Shown: positions 9,865-18,988 of the stretch, piece by piece | How the letters are laid out: every line of letters begins with the position of its first letter | Position numbering within the stretch: position 1 is the stretch's first letter | Origin: Phycisphaerales bacterium | GTDB lineage: Bacteria > Planctomycetota > Phycisphaerae > Phycisphaerales > SM1A02 | DNA length: 40,303 nt | Reading direction: 5' to 3' | Assembly: GCA_009691915.1 (NCBI GenBank) | Contig: SIAD01000017.1 | Span: 1-40,303, forward strand | Notes under the pieces: generated by a model | Database searches by the model: none | Told to the model about the DNA's origin: nothing | Seen by the model: only the letters and a program-made list of their open reading frames with translations | Position numbers and translations under genes: made by a program

Positions 9865-12368
9865 GCCTCAACCACTCTCAGTATGTCGGAGAGAACACCC
9901 GCCGCCGTGACTTCCGGACCCGCGCCCGGACCGGAAACCACGAGCGCGTTGGTGCGGTATCGCGACGACGAGAACGCAAACAGGTTGTCTGTCCCGGAGA
10001 GAGAGGAGAGCGAGCTTCCAATCGGCGCGCCGACGAGCCCGACCTTGACCGATGCCCGCGTCACCTGGGCGCAGTAGCGGAGCACCTCGCCTCGTGATGC
10101 CGCCTCGTCGACCCGCGCGCGCCAGTCCAAATCGAGTTCGTGGGAGCGCGCGACGAACTTCGCGACGGGGATCTCGCGCATCGCCAGCGGAACGAGCGAC
10201 TCGACAGCAATGTCTTCGAGCTCCCCCTCGTATCCGATGAGACGCGCCAGAATGATTGCCTTCCGCGCGACATCGGCTCCGGAGAGATCCTCCCGTGGAT
10301 CCGGTTCGGTGTAGCCGAGTTTCATGGCCTTGCGAAGCGCGTCGGAGAAGGTCCGGCCTCGTCCGAGTTCGCTGAACAGGAATCCAAGGGTGCCGGATGG
10401 GCAGGCTAGGACGCTCGTCATCTTGTCGCCGGACGCAACGAGCTTGGCGATCGTGTCGATGACTGGCAGTCCCGCGCCGACCGTGGCCTCGTGAAGGACC
10501 CTGCGCCCATTAGCTCGCGCATCGCGCAGCAGTGAGCGCGCCGAGGCACCATCACAAGCGAGCGGGACCTTGTTCGCAAGGACGAGGTCCATCCCGTGCC
10601 CGATGGCCGAACTCAGTGTTTCGCGCGTGTCGCCGCTCGAGACATCCACCAGCACAGGCCGGGTTAGCGCATGAGTGGCGATGTGGCGAACCGCGTCAAG
10701 AGGCGTTCCTTCGTGGCCTCCGGAGATTGAGGCGACGGAACGACCCTTGCGCTTGCACGCGACGACCGCCGCCAGTCGCCGACGCGAGATCCCGCGGGAC
10801 TGGTACATCCACCCGGTGCGATCAATCACGGCCACAATTCTCACGCGGCGGCGATCGGAGGCGGGGAGAGCCTCGACCTGAGCGATTAGCTCTCGGCCGA
10901 TCTGACCGCACCCGAGCAGGATGATGTCGGCTCCTTCTGCGCGTGGCGCACGCCCTCCGCCGACTTTCGCCAGTCGGAAGGCGGAATGGATTGCCCGCAC
11001 CGCGCCCGGAACCGCGCTCGCCTCGATCACGAATGAGATGTTGCGTTCGGAGGATCCCTGGGCGATCGCGATGACATTGACCTTCGCCTCGGCGATCGCA
11101 CCGAGCACTCGCGCTGCGGTCCCTGGCGTGCGCGCCATGCCTGCGCCAACGACCGCAACCGTCGCGACCGCCAGCTGCACCTCGACCGCGTCGATCTCGC
11201 CGCGAGCGAGCTCACTGGCGAAGGCCGCGCGCAGGCTCGCCTGCGCGGTGGCCGCCGCGTGCTCGGGCACCGTGAAGCAGATCGAGTGCTCCGAAGACGC
11301 CTGGGAAATGAGCGACACAGAGATCCCCGCCCGCCCGAGCGCATCGAAGGTTCGTGCGGCGATCCCGGGAACTCCGAGCATTCCGTTTCCCGCAACGGTG
11401 ACAAGCGCCTGCGGGGAGATGGCGGAGATTGCGCGGACGGGAGATCCTCCCGCAGTTCGTCCGATGGCGATCGCGGTTCCCTCGGCGTCGGGCTGTGCGA
11501 ATGGTCGGATCCGCAGCACCGTCTGCGCCGTCAGTGGAGTGAGCGCCCGAGGATGGAGAACCTTCGCCCCGTAGTAGGCCAATTCCGATGCCTCGCGGGG
11601 ATCGAGCTGCGTGACGACCCGCGCGTCAGGTTCGATGCGTGGATCGGCCGTGAGAAACCCTGGCACATCTTTCCACAGCGTCACTTCGGCGGCGCCAAGG
11701 AGCCGCGCTAGCGTCGTCGCGGTGAGGTCGGACCCGCCGCGCCCAAGGGTCACCGTCGAGCCATCGGGCGCGACACCGATGAAGCCAGGGACGACGACCA
11801 GTTCACTGCGTGCGAATGCGGCCTCAAAGAGCGGTTTGGCAAGCGGTTCGCTGGAGACGAAGTCCGGGGCGGCATCGCCGTAGCGGCCGTCAGTCAGGAG
11901 AAACTCAGAAGGGTCGATGATGCTCGCGTCGGAGGCGAACCGAAGCAGTGTCGCGCCGACGATTCGCGCGCAAAGCCGCTCTCCGTGCGAGGCGATTGCG
12001 TCGGTGTCGCAGGGGCGAAGTTCCCGCGACGCGGCGACCGATCCAAGAAGTCCATCGAGCTGGGCGAATGAACTCTCGACCGAGCCCCGCGCCGCGGCAT
12101 CTTCCGGCGCAAGTTCGTCTATGGTGCGGAGGTGCCTCCGGCGCAGCGAGTCAGCCTCAGCGAGGGAGGCTGATAGGTCCCCGCCGCCGGCTAGGCGCGC
12201 ACAGGAGAGCAGCGCATCGGTGACCCCTTCGAGCGCGGACACCACGATCACACGCGCCCCGGACATTCCATCGATGAGGTCGACCGCACGGAGAATCGCG
12301 TGGGAGTCGGCGAGCGCTTTTCCGCCGAACTTGTGGATAGCGATCTGCGGTTGCGTAGCGCGCTTCAT
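9861..12368 (-). CDS. thrA: Bifunctional aspartate kinase / homoserine dehydrogenase
   Basis: The 835-residue fusion catalyses the first and third steps of the aspartate pathway. The kinase domain (about 1-290) includes TLGRGGSDLTATTLA. Two ACT repeats follow (about 310-465) and probably give feedback control by threonine. The dehydrogenase domain (about 475-835) begins with the nucleotide loop LLGCGQIGRE and holds the catalytic-region motifs DLVLANKVPLA and VGAGLPVIDTI. The length matches E. coli ThrA (about 820). One oddity is the first kinase motif, which reads KFGGKAL where most aspartate kinases have KFGGTS. The ATG at 12368 has GAGG 6 nt upstream. No Thr-rich leader peptide or attenuator was found upstream. 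Confidence 0.95.
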   Translation of the reverse strand: MKRATQPQIAIHKFGGKALADSHAILRAVDLIDGMSGARVIVVSALEGVTDALLSCARLAGGGDLSASLAEADSLRRRHLRTIDELAPEDAAARGSVESSFAQLDGLLGSVAASRELRPCDTDAIASHGERLCARIVGATLLRFASDASIIDPSEFLLTDGRYGDAAPDFVSSEPLAKPLFEAAFARSELVVVPGFIGVAPDGSTVTLGRGGSDLTATTLARLLGAAEVTLWKDVPGFLTADPRIEPDARVVTQLDPREASELAYYGAKVLHPRALTPLTAQTVLRIRPFAQPDAEGTAIAIGRTAGGSPVRAISAISPQALVTVAGNGMLGVPGIAARTFDALGRAGISVSLISQASSEHSICFTVPEHAAATAQASLRAAFASELARGEIDAVEVQLAVATVAVVGAGMARTPGTAARVLGAIAEAKVNVIAIAQGSSERNISFVIEASAVPGAVRAIHSAFRLAKVGGGRAPRAEGADIILLGCGQIGRELIAQVEALPASDRRRVRIVAVIDRTGWMYQSRGISRRRLAAVVACKRKGRSVASISGGHEGTPLDAVRHIATHALTRPVLVDVSSGDTRETLSSAIGHGMDLVLANKVPLACDGASARSLLRDARANGRRVLHEATVGAGLPVIDTIAKLVASGDKMTSVLACPSGTLGFLFSELGRGRTFSDALRKAMKLGYTEPDPREDLSGADVARKAIILARLIGYEGELEDIAVESLVPLAMREIPVAKFVARSHELDLDWRARVDEAASRGEVLRYCAQVTRASVKVGLVGAPIGSSLSSLSGTDNLFAFSSSRYRTNALVVSGPGAGPEVTAAGVLSDILRVVEA

Positions 12369-12400
12369 GCGTGCCTCGCTGTGCGTGTCGCCATGAGGCG

Positions 12401-12406
12401 ATCATA
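12401..12406 (-). promoter_or_regulatory. Candidate -10 box for thrABC
   Basis: On the minus strand the hexamer TATGAT (5 of 6 to consensus) sits about 33 nt upstream of the thrA ATG, which would place transcription start near 12394. No convincing -35 box lies 16-18 nt further upstream, so this is a weak prediction. Confidence 0.3.
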
Positions 12407-12433
12407 GAGTCCGGCACGGGCTAGACCCGGAGC

Positions 12434-12607
12434 ATGCGGCTATCACGCCTTGTCCTTGCAGTCACGTTCGCCTCGCTCTCCGCAGAGCGCGTGGAACTGC
12501 TCTTCAACAGGGAGGTGTTCATCCTTCTAAAGAGTGGCGGGATCATGGTGAGCCCCGATGCCCTTCGCTGGGCTGAGACTCAGGACGCCCTGCAAGCGAT
12601 CACTTGA
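12434..12607 (+). CDS. Small hypothetical protein (57 aa) with signal-like N terminus
   Basis: An ATG at 12434 with GGAG ending 2 nt upstream opens a 57-codon frame ending in TGA at 12605-12607. The product begins MRLSRLVLAVTFASLSAER, with two positive charges and a hydrophobic stretch like a short signal peptide or membrane anchor. It then has about 37 mixed residues ending QDALQAIT. It lies between divergent thrA and the convergent lipoprotein gene, overlapping the latter's 3' end by 8 bp. It is on the opposite strand to thrA, so it is not a thr leader. No family is recognised. Third codon positions are mostly G/C, like the neighbours, but the short length makes coding status uncertain. Confidence 0.4.
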   Translation: MRLSRLVLAVTFASLSAERVELLFNREVFILLKSGGIMVSPDALRWAETQDALQAIT

Positions 12608-13172
12608 TGTGATCGGCCAGCGGGTCGTTGGGATACCTGTAGATTCGCTCGGCTCGGATGAGGAAGACACCACCCTCTTGGCCCTGAACCGTCCCCTCGA
12701 CGGCGACGAGCATCAGCGGCTTCAGCGTGCCTTCGGTTGCAAGCGCGATCGGAAGCGGCTTCCCATCGGCACCGACAACTTCGACCGAGGCCATCGCATT
12801 CGCGAGCGCTGTCTTCTCTTCGCAACAGTAGTCCCACGGCCGCGGGCAGTGGTCGGCATCCCCCATCTCTACGCAGGACTGGAGTGTGGGATCGACAATC
12901 GTGAACACCGCCTTGTTGGAAACGAACGGCGCACGCTTACCGCCGATGCGTCCGATGACTGCCACACGGTCGCCCTCCTTGGGCGCGGCCTTGCGCGCGT
13001 CGAGGATCTTGAGGGCGCCTACCGGTTCGGTCGTGGCCATGAGCGCTGCGGGAAGCGCAGCAGTTGCTCCGCGCTGAGAGTCGGCCGCAGATTTCGTGTC
13101 GTCGCAGGCGGGGATCGCCAGCGCGAGAAGTGAACAGGCGGAAAGAACGCAGACACTGGAGAGATGCTTCAT
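12600..13172 (-). CDS. Lipoprotein with PWDYCC motif
   Basis: The 190-residue precursor carries a lipobox (LAIPAC, Cys at about residue 23), so it is probably lipid-anchored on the periplasmic side of a membrane. The mature part is beta-rich and OB-fold-like (GDRVAVIGRIGG near residues 67-78, and VAVEGTVQGQEGGVFLIRAERIYR near the end). Between them is a Cys cluster, LQSCVEM, DHCPRPWDYCCEE, with four Cys that could form disulfides or bind metal. I recall similar PWDYCCE proteins in planctomycetes beside ABC exporters, but no function is established to my knowledge. The ATG at 13172 has AAGGAG 6 nt upstream. It is the last gene of the efflux run, 45 bp after the second permease gene. Confidence 0.75.
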   Translation of the reverse strand: MKHLSSVCVLSACSLLALAIPACDDTKSAADSQRGATAALPAALMATTEPVGALKILDARKAAPKEGDRVAVIGRIGGKRAPFVSNKAVFTIVDPTLQSCVEMGDADHCPRPWDYCCEEKTALANAMASVEVVGADGKPLPIALATEGTLKPLMLVAVEGTVQGQEGGVFLIRAERIYRYPNDPLADHIK

Positions 13173-13217
13173 GATGACTCCTTGAAGAGTGATAGCAGAG
13201 CGGGATTCATTGGGAAC

Positions 13218-14435
13218 TCATGTGAGGTCGGCTTTGAGGGCAATGGGGATCGCGGTCCGCATGCAGCGGATGGCGGGGGGAAGGCTGCCGACCACTCCGA
13301 GGAGCAGTCCCGCGCCGAGCCCGCTGGCGACACAGGTGGCATCCACGGAGAGCGAGAAGACGCCCATCGAAAAGCGAACGCCCACGCCGTCGAGCGCGAG
13401 GCGCGCGATGAGCAGTGCGGGCAGCGCACCCGTTGCGACGGCGAGCACCGACTCCTGCACGAGGCTCAGGATGACCGCGCCCCGCGAAAACCCCAGCACC
13501 TGCAGCATGGCGATCTCTCGGCTGCGCGATGCGAAGGCCGCGTCGAGCGCGTTGAGACCGCCGAGCATCGCCCCCAGCGCGACGATCAGCGCGCTCACGC
13601 CGATGAGAATCTGCACGGGCCGGAAGAACTGGGCGAGCTGCGCGTAGTACGCAGGTTCGTCGATGGCGGCGATCTCAAGGTCACTCCGACGGGCGGCGAA
13701 AGCCTCAAGGTCGCCGATGTCCGCACCATCGAGCGAGACGACCGCCGCCGAAATCGTCTGACGCTTTGTCAGGACGAGGAGATCCGAGATTGGCATCCAC
13801 GCCTCGCCGTCGATGGCGACGCCGGGGGCGTCGATGATCCCGGTAACACGGTGCGGGCGCTCGTCGATGAGGACGACCGGGAGAGCCTCATTCGATGAAG
13901 CCACATCTGCGTCGCCAATCCGAAGCCGCGCCGCGAGCGCGCGGCCGACGACGATTTCATCCGCGCCGGCATCCGCGAGCCGTCCAGCAGCGAGTCGGGC
14001 CTGTGGATGTACAAGAAACGCCGCGGGTTCGACACCCCGTACGAGCGCAAGCGATCTCGAGTTGCCTTCAGGCGCAGGGTCTCCCTCGCGCCTCAGTGGA
14101 AGCGGCACATGAAGTTCGGGGGAGATGAACTGCGCTCCGCCTTCGTGGCGGATGCCCTCAATGCTCGCGGCGAGCACCCCCGGAGCGCTGGCGGGGATTT
14201 CGCTGCGCTCGACACTCTCTTCGCTACCAGCGCCGACAAGCATGACATTCCCTGGTGTGCCGCTGGCGCGTACACCACGGTCTAGGGCTCGGACCGAGGC
14301 CATCGATCCGACCACAAGAAACACAACGAGGGCGCCGCCTCCTGCCGTGAGCGCCAGCCGCAGAGGGCTGCGCCCGATGTTGCGCGCCGCGTAGAAGATC
14401 GGCAGCGGTGCGAAGCCTCGACGGGCATCGTTCAT
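13218..14435 (-). CDS. ABC transporter permease, FtsX/MacB type
   Basis: The 405-residue inner-membrane protein has one N-terminal transmembrane helix (about 20-45), a large periplasmic MacB-PCD-like domain, and three C-terminal helices containing the FtsX-domain motif SREIAMLQVLGFSRGAV. This is the mechanotransmission layout of MacB/LolCE permeases. The ATG at 14435 overlaps the stop of the preceding permease by 4 bp. Because the operon has a separate ATPase, this protein probably forms a heterodimer with that permease. Confidence 0.88.
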   Translation of the reverse strand: MNDARRGFAPLPIFYAARNIGRSPLRLALTAGGGALVVFLVVGSMASVRALDRGVRASGTPGNVMLVGAGSEESVERSEIPASAPGVLAASIEGIRHEGGAQFISPELHVPLPLRREGDPAPEGNSRSLALVRGVEPAAFLVHPQARLAAGRLADAGADEIVVGRALAARLRIGDADVASSNEALPVVLIDERPHRVTGIIDAPGVAIDGEAWMPISDLLVLTKRQTISAAVVSLDGADIGDLEAFAARRSDLEIAAIDEPAYYAQLAQFFRPVQILIGVSALIVALGAMLGGLNALDAAFASRSREIAMLQVLGFSRGAVILSLVQESVLAVATGALPALLIARLALDGVGVRFSMGVFSLSVDATCVASGLGAGLLLGVVGSLPPAIRCMRTAIPIALKADLT

Positions 14436-15592
14436 GATCTGAAACCTGCGACGATTGACTGCCGCGACGCGATGATGGCGGGAACGATCCCCGCCGCCAG
14501 GCTCAGTGCCATCGCGAGCCCGACGCCAAGAACTGCGATGAACGCGGAGGGCGGCACGGCGATTGAGACTCCCTCCATGGTCATCGCCGTGCGTACGAAG
14601 GCGATCGTAAAGTACGAGGCAAGCGCACCGATCACGCCTCCGATCCCACCGAGAAGCACCGCTTCGGTGACCACGAGCAGCGCCAGATGCAATCTGGTGA
14701 AACCGAGGGTCTGAAGGATCGAGACTTCGCGCTCGCGGCTTCGCATCGAAAGGACAATGGCGTTCGCTACGAGCGCAAAGACGGCCGCGAGCCCTGCGAG
14801 CCCGAGCAGTTCCGCGAATCCGACAAGCGCGATCACATCGGTTGCCGCCCGTGCCACATGCGCGGTCTCTGCGCGAGTCGTGGTGGGAGACTGATCGGCG
14901 GCGAAGTGCGCGTCGATCGCGGTGGCCACTTCCTCGAGCCGTGCAGGGTCGGTCACACGGACATCGAACTGGGTGACGACCGTCCCGGTGCCCCCGCGCT
15001 TGAGTTGCTCCTGCAGGAACGAAAGATGGACAAAGGCGCTCGACTGATCCTGCGGCGTGTCACTCTCGATGACCCCAGCGACGAAGGCATCGACTCCGGC
15101 GGCAGTGAACCGGTCGCCCCCGACGAGCCGCCTTCGAGCGGCCAGCTCGGGTCCGAGCAGTGCCGCGTCGGATCGGGAGAGCCACGCCTTCATCGCCTCG
15201 GGAGAGGTCTCTGTGGCGTGATCGCGCGCGAAGTCCTCTGCGGGCACCCCTCGGAAGGTGACGACATCGAGCGATGCGCGGCAATTGGAGACGACGATTT
15301 TGACGGGTGTCACCGTCGAGACGCCGGGAATATTGCGGATATCCTGTTCGTAGGACTGGGGCAACTGACTGGTGAATGGGCAGAATCGGTTCTGGCGGTA
15401 GACGACAAGCGCGGTCTCTCCCGCAGCTGCGCGCGTCGCTCGCTTTACCCCTGAACTCATGGCATCGACAGTGCACACCAGAAAAATCGCCACGGCGATA
15501 CCAGCAATCACCAGTCCGGTGCGTGTCGGGCGACGACGCAGTCCGCGCCATGCCAGTGTCACGATGCCCGATGCTTCGCGCGCGCCGATCAC
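14432..15592 (-). CDS. ABC transporter permease, FtsX/MacB type
   Basis: The 386-residue protein has one N-terminal and three C-terminal membrane helices around a periplasmic domain. The FtsX motif is SREREVSILQTLGFTRLHL. It resembles its downstream neighbour in layout and in that motif but not closely elsewhere, which suggests an old duplication and a heterodimeric transporter. The start overlaps the ATPase stop by 4 bp (ATGA). The periplasmic part has only a few Cys residues and no obvious ligand motif. Confidence 0.88.
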   Translation of the reverse strand: MIGAREASGIVTLAWRGLRRRPTRTGLVIAGIAVAIFLVCTVDAMSSGVKRATRAAAGETALVVYRQNRFCPFTSQLPQSYEQDIRNIPGVSTVTPVKIVVSNCRASLDVVTFRGVPAEDFARDHATETSPEAMKAWLSRSDAALLGPELAARRRLVGGDRFTAAGVDAFVAGVIESDTPQDQSSAFVHLSFLQEQLKRGGTGTVVTQFDVRVTDPARLEEVATAIDAHFAADQSPTTTRAETAHVARAATDVIALVGFAELLGLAGLAAVFALVANAIVLSMRSREREVSILQTLGFTRLHLALLVVTEAVLLGGIGGVIGALASYFTIAFVRTAMTMEGVSIAVPPSAFIAVLGVGLAMALSLAAGIVPAIIASRQSIVAGFRS

Positions 15593-16302
15593 GAGGCCAC
15601 CCCGTGTGGTTCGACCAGCCGGCCCTTGTCGAGATGCACCGTGCGTTGTGCGTGCACCGCGGTCGCGGGATCATGAGTGACCATCACAATGGTCTGCCCG
15701 TGCTCGCGGTGAAGCCGTCCGAGGAGTTCCATGATCCCCGCTGCTGACGCGCGGTCCAGATCCCCTGTCGGTTCGTCGGCCAGAAGCAGAGAGGGCTGGG
15801 TCACGATGGCGCGCGCGATCGCGACCCGCTGTTCCTGACCTCCGGAGAGTTGGCTCGGGTAGTGGGCGTGCCGGTCGGAGATCGAGACCGACTCAAGTGC
15901 CTCGCAAACGCGCCGATGGCGCTCACGGCGCGAGATGTTGTGCACATAGAGGGGGAGTTCGACATTCTCGTAGGCGGTCAGCACCGGCACGAGGTGATAA
16001 AGCTGGAAGATGTAGCCGACACTTCGCGCGCGCCAGTGGGCGAGCGCGGCGCGCGACAGTGTGGTGATGTCCTGACCATCGACGACCAATCCGCCAGCGG
16101 TGGGGCGGTCGATTCCCGCGAGCAGATTGAGAAGGGTCGTCTTCCCGGATCCGGACGGTCCCATCAGCGCGACAAACTGGCCGCGGGTGATCGTGAGGTC
16201 GAGCTTCTCAAGGACCCTCACCGTTTCACCGCCGCGCTCGTAGTGCTTTTCGAGGCTCGAACATCGAATGATCGGCTCAACGGTGGCCATCGTGCGTTCC
16301 AT
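15589..16302 (-). CDS. ABC transporter ATP-binding protein (MacB/LolD type)
   Basis: The 237-residue cytoplasmic ATPase has Walker [10 protein letters not shown], the signature [15 protein letters not shown], Walker [13 protein letters not shown] and the switch His in MVTHDP. The block [15 protein letters not shown] is typical of the LolD/MacB/FtsE branch that drives mechanotransmission permeases. The ATG at 16302 overlaps the adaptor gene by 26 bp. The in-frame ATG at 16290 has a GGA about 7 nt upstream and may be the true start. It would power the two FtsX-type permeases that follow. Confidence 0.93.
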   Translation of the reverse strand: MERTMATVEPIIRCSSLEKHYERGGETVRVLEKLDLTITRGQFVALMGPSGSGKTTLLNLLAGIDRPTAGGLVVDGQDITTLSRAALAHWRARSVGYIFQLYHLVPVLTAYENVELPLYVHNISRRERHRRVCEALESVSISDRHAHYPSQLSGGQEQRVAIARAIVTQPSLLLADEPTGDLDRASAAGIMELLGRLHREHGQTIVMVTHDPATAVHAQRTVHLDKGRLVEPHGVAS

Positions 16303-17554
16303 TCTGGCTCTGATTCGCCTCCGCGATTCGCACCGACTGGCCCTCAGTGAGCGAGGGAGTCCCAGCCAGCACAGTCAGATCGCCTGGCCGCAGACCATCA
16401 CTGACGACGACCCATCCGCTGTCGTCCGACATCGTCGGTGCGACAACCTCCCGCGCTTCGACCGTGCCAACGCCGTCGCGAACTCCGACGACGACGAAGA
16501 CCAGTCCCGCGTAAGACCCTTGCGCATCGAGTGTGAGCGCTGTGAGGCTCTGGGAGCGTGCGAGCACCTCGGTTCGCTGAGATACGGGACTGGTCGCACC
16601 GGCGGCGTCATCCTGCGCGCCCGTCTGGATTCTGACCCGCGCCAGCATGTCGGGAACGAGTCCTTGCGGCGGGTTCTCGAGGAGCACCTTCACCTGCACG
16701 GTGTTCTTGGCGATGTCCGCTTGCTGCACGAGGCGAATGACCCGCCCCGCGATCGTCACGCCGGGGAGTGAATCGACCTGCACCGTGGCACTCTGCCCAG
16801 CGGCGAGCCGTCCCGCATCGCTCAGTGGAACATCGACGCGCACCTGAAGACTCTTGGGATCAAAGATCTGAACGACTGCCGCGTCTTCGCTGCTCATTCC
16901 CACGAGTGACCCGGGGGTTGCGAGGCGGGCCATCACCACTCCAGCACTGGGCGAGCGAACTTGAGTTCTCGAGAGTGCGAGCGCCGCTTCATCCCGCGAA
17001 ACTGTGGCTTGAACGATTGCAGCTGCGGCGCCCCGCGCCCGGATCCCCAACCGAGTGACCTCACCTTCGCTGACCACGCCGCTGGCGAACAGTTTGGTCT
17101 TGCGGTCAAACTCGTCGGCGAGCACGGCATGATCGGCCGACTTGATGTCCGCCTCCGCTTGGGCGCGACGCAGCGCAAGCGTCTCCTTGTCGTCGATGAG
17201 TACGGCAACCACCTGATTCGCAGTGATCACATCTCCCTCTAGGACGAGCATGTCGCGTACGACACCAGGGATGAGCGCCGAGACCATCGTGGGGAAGGGT
17301 GATGGTTCGATCCATCCCGGAGCCTGCACAATTGGCCCCCGTGTCGTCGTCGCCGACCGGGTTCCTGGCGTTTGCGCTGCGACTGGGCGAACGATGACAG
17401 GCGCGACGGTGACTGTCGTCAGCGGCGCCCATGCGCGCCAGCTCGTCCATGCAAAGATGGCGATGGCACCTACCACAATCGCTCCGGGAAGGGCGAGCCG
17501 TGTAGCGAGGCGCGATGAGGGCTCAGGAATTCCGTGGGATTGTGTGCCGCTCAC
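16277..17554 (-). CDS. HlyD/MacA-type periplasmic adaptor (membrane fusion protein)
   Basis: The 425-residue protein starts with GTG at 17554, which overlaps the TolC-like gene's stop in a GTGA. It has one N-terminal membrane helix (about 20-40), an alpha-helical hairpin (about 130-200) and split lipoyl half-motifs (GVVRDMLVLEGDVI and VRSPSAGVVMARLATPG). A beta-barrel region with LRPGDLTVLAG near the C terminus completes the fold. Such adaptors bridge an inner-membrane ABC permease and an outer-membrane channel. The frame stays open upstream to 18172, but that part is antisense-like shadow of the TolC gene. A near-perfect ribosome-binding site fixes this start. Confidence 0.9.
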   Translation of the reverse strand: MSGTQSHGIPEPSSRLATRLALPGAIVVGAIAIFAWTSWRAWAPLTTVTVAPVIVRPVAAQTPGTRSATTTRGPIVQAPGWIEPSPFPTMVSALIPGVVRDMLVLEGDVITANQVVAVLIDDKETLALRRAQAEADIKSADHAVLADEFDRKTKLFASGVVSEGEVTRLGIRARGAAAAIVQATVSRDEAALALSRTQVRSPSAGVVMARLATPGSLVGMSSEDAAVVQIFDPKSLQVRVDVPLSDAGRLAAGQSATVQVDSLPGVTIAGRVIRLVQQADIAKNTVQVKVLLENPPQGLVPDMLARVRIQTGAQDDAAGATSPVSQRTEVLARSQSLTALTLDAQGSYAGLVFVVVGVRDGVGTVEAREVVAPTMSDDSGWVVVSDGLRPGDLTVLAGTPSLTEGQSVRIAEANQSQNGTHDGHR

Positions 17555-18963
17555 TGGATCACCTCCGAGGGAAGAAATCCTGCCGCTTTCCACAGGGAGA
17601 GCCGCGCCGTGCGTCGTTCCCGTTCGAGATTGTTGAGATCCAGCGCGACCTTGTTGTACGAGTGTTGCGCGTCGATGACACTCTGGGCCGCGCCCTCCCC
17701 AGCGTCGAGCGCCGCTTGCGCACGCGCCACGAGTTTCCGCGATGGTTCGGCCGACCCAAGGCTCGCGGATTCGTGCTGACTCTCTGCCGAAGTCACGCGA
17801 GCAAGCGCGATGCGCAGCTCGATGACGGCATCCTGACGGGCGCGCTCGGCGGCGATCGAGGCTGCCTCGCACTCGGCCAGTGCCTTCGCGATCCGGTGCG
17901 AGCCGTCGTTGAGGAGCGGGATTTCGACGCTCGTCACCAGCCCGACTCCAGACGCGTCCTCCATGTCCCGTTCCCACCCAGATCCGAGTTGCAGCGATCC
18001 GATCCTGCTCGCCCGTGCCAGCGCGAGCGCATGTTCGGCCGCTCGGGCGCGGGCCTGCGCCGCGCGCACGTCGAGCCGCGCGTTGGCCATTTGGTCGAGG
18101 AGCTCCGATTCGTCGCCGATGCTTGCATGGATCGCCGTGTTCACCGCTGGATCGGCGGTGCCCATTTTCCACTGGGTTGAACCGTCGGCGCGACCAAGGA
18201 GAGCCATCAACGAGAGCCGCGCCTCTGTCAGCATCTGGAGTGCGCGCTGGGCGCGGCGGTGGACATCGACGAGTTCACTCTGTGCAGCCGTGACGGCATC
18301 AGGGTTGGCTTCGCCGACCGCAAGTCGTTCCCGCTCCCATGCCAGCAGTTTCTCCGTGAGCGCCTCATCGTGCTGGGCCAGCGCGAGTTCCGCCTCGCGC
18401 AGGGCGACCTCATGCCAGAGAGTGCGCGCCTCGGTGGCCAGCGCCACTACCTTCGCAGATAGCGCCAGGAGTACTGCTTCGTACGAGTCGCGCGCCACTT
18501 CGCTGCGAATCGGCTGCTTCCAGAGTTCATCGACCTGTCCCATCAGCATGATGAAGAACGGAACGACACTCATCGAGTCGAGCGGAACGGCCGTGGTGAA
18601 GTTGACAACCGGATTGATGGGTGATGCGCTCTCCAAGGCCTCGGCGCGAAGTGCCGCGGTCTCCGCGATCATGGTGGCAACTTCGGGACTCTGGTTGAGT
18701 GCGATCGCCACCGCCTCTCTTTCATCAAGGGGGCTAGGCAGCGGTGTGTTGGCGGCCGCGCGCAGCGACCGGGCATCGGGCGCGGCCTGGGGGTTGTCGC
18801 CAGTCCATGACGGAGCGACTCCGGCTCGTGAGGCAACATCCGCGCCGACGGAAGACGGAGGGGCAAGAGTGGGTGTGGCGCAGCCCGGAAGCAGGGCGAA
18901 GCCCAGAAGTGCGGCGCATGTCGCGGCGGACCCAGCCGATGTCAGTCGTAATGTTTTCAGCAT
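17551..18963 (-). CDS. TolC-family outer-membrane efflux lipoprotein
   Basis: The 470-residue protein has a lipoprotein signal ending LLPGC (Cys at about residue 27). It then shows long Ala/Glu/Arg-rich amphipathic helices in two repeated halves, as in outer-membrane factor trimeric channels (TolC/OprM/CusC). The ATG at 18963 has GAGGAG 7 nt upstream. It sits between a Cys-rich secreted protein gene and the adaptor gene, with which it shares a GTGA overlap. Together with the ATPase and permeases it would complete a cell-envelope-spanning exporter. The substrate cannot be told from sequence. Confidence 0.87.
   Translation of the reverse strand: MLKTLRLTSAGSAATCAALLGFALLPGCATPTLAPPSSVGADVASRAGVAPSWTGDNPQAAPDARSLRAAANTPLPSPLDEREAVAIALNQSPEVATMIAETAALRAEALESASPINPVVNFTTAVPLDSMSVVPFFIMLMGQVDELWKQPIRSEVARDSYEAVLLALSAKVVALATEARTLWHEVALREAELALAQHDEALTEKLLAWERERLAVGEANPDAVTAAQSELVDVHRRAQRALQMLTEARLSLMALLGRADGSTQWKMGTADPAVNTAIHASIGDESELLDQMANARLDVRAAQARARAAEHALALARASRIGSLQLGSGWERDMEDASGVGLVTSVEIPLLNDGSHRIAKALAECEAASIAAERARQDAVIELRIALARVTSAESQHESASLGSAEPSRKLVARAQAALDAGEGAAQSVIDAQHSYNKVALDLNNLERERRTARLSLWKAAGFLPSEVIQ
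17556..17566 (-). promoter_or_regulatory. Full-length Shine-Dalgarno for the adaptor gene
   Basis: The minus strand reads GGAGGTGATCC, eleven bases fully complementary to the conserved 3' tail of 16S rRNA. It ends 1 nt before the GTG at 17554, with the GGAGG core 7 nt away. It lies inside the 3' end of the TolC-like coding region. This supports the GTG start and suggests strong re-initiation. Confidence 0.75.
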
Positions 18964-18988
18964 GATGAACTCCTCAAGGACACGGAAC

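Noticed and set aside
12369-12433. Possible thr attenuator or leader peptide
   Set aside because: No Thr/Ile-rich short frame on the minus strand and no terminator-like hairpin pair upstream of thrA.
17555-18172. N-terminal extension of the adaptor frame
   Set aside because: It lies fully inside the TolC-like gene in another frame and has no start signal. The GTG at 17554 has a full Shine-Dalgarno.
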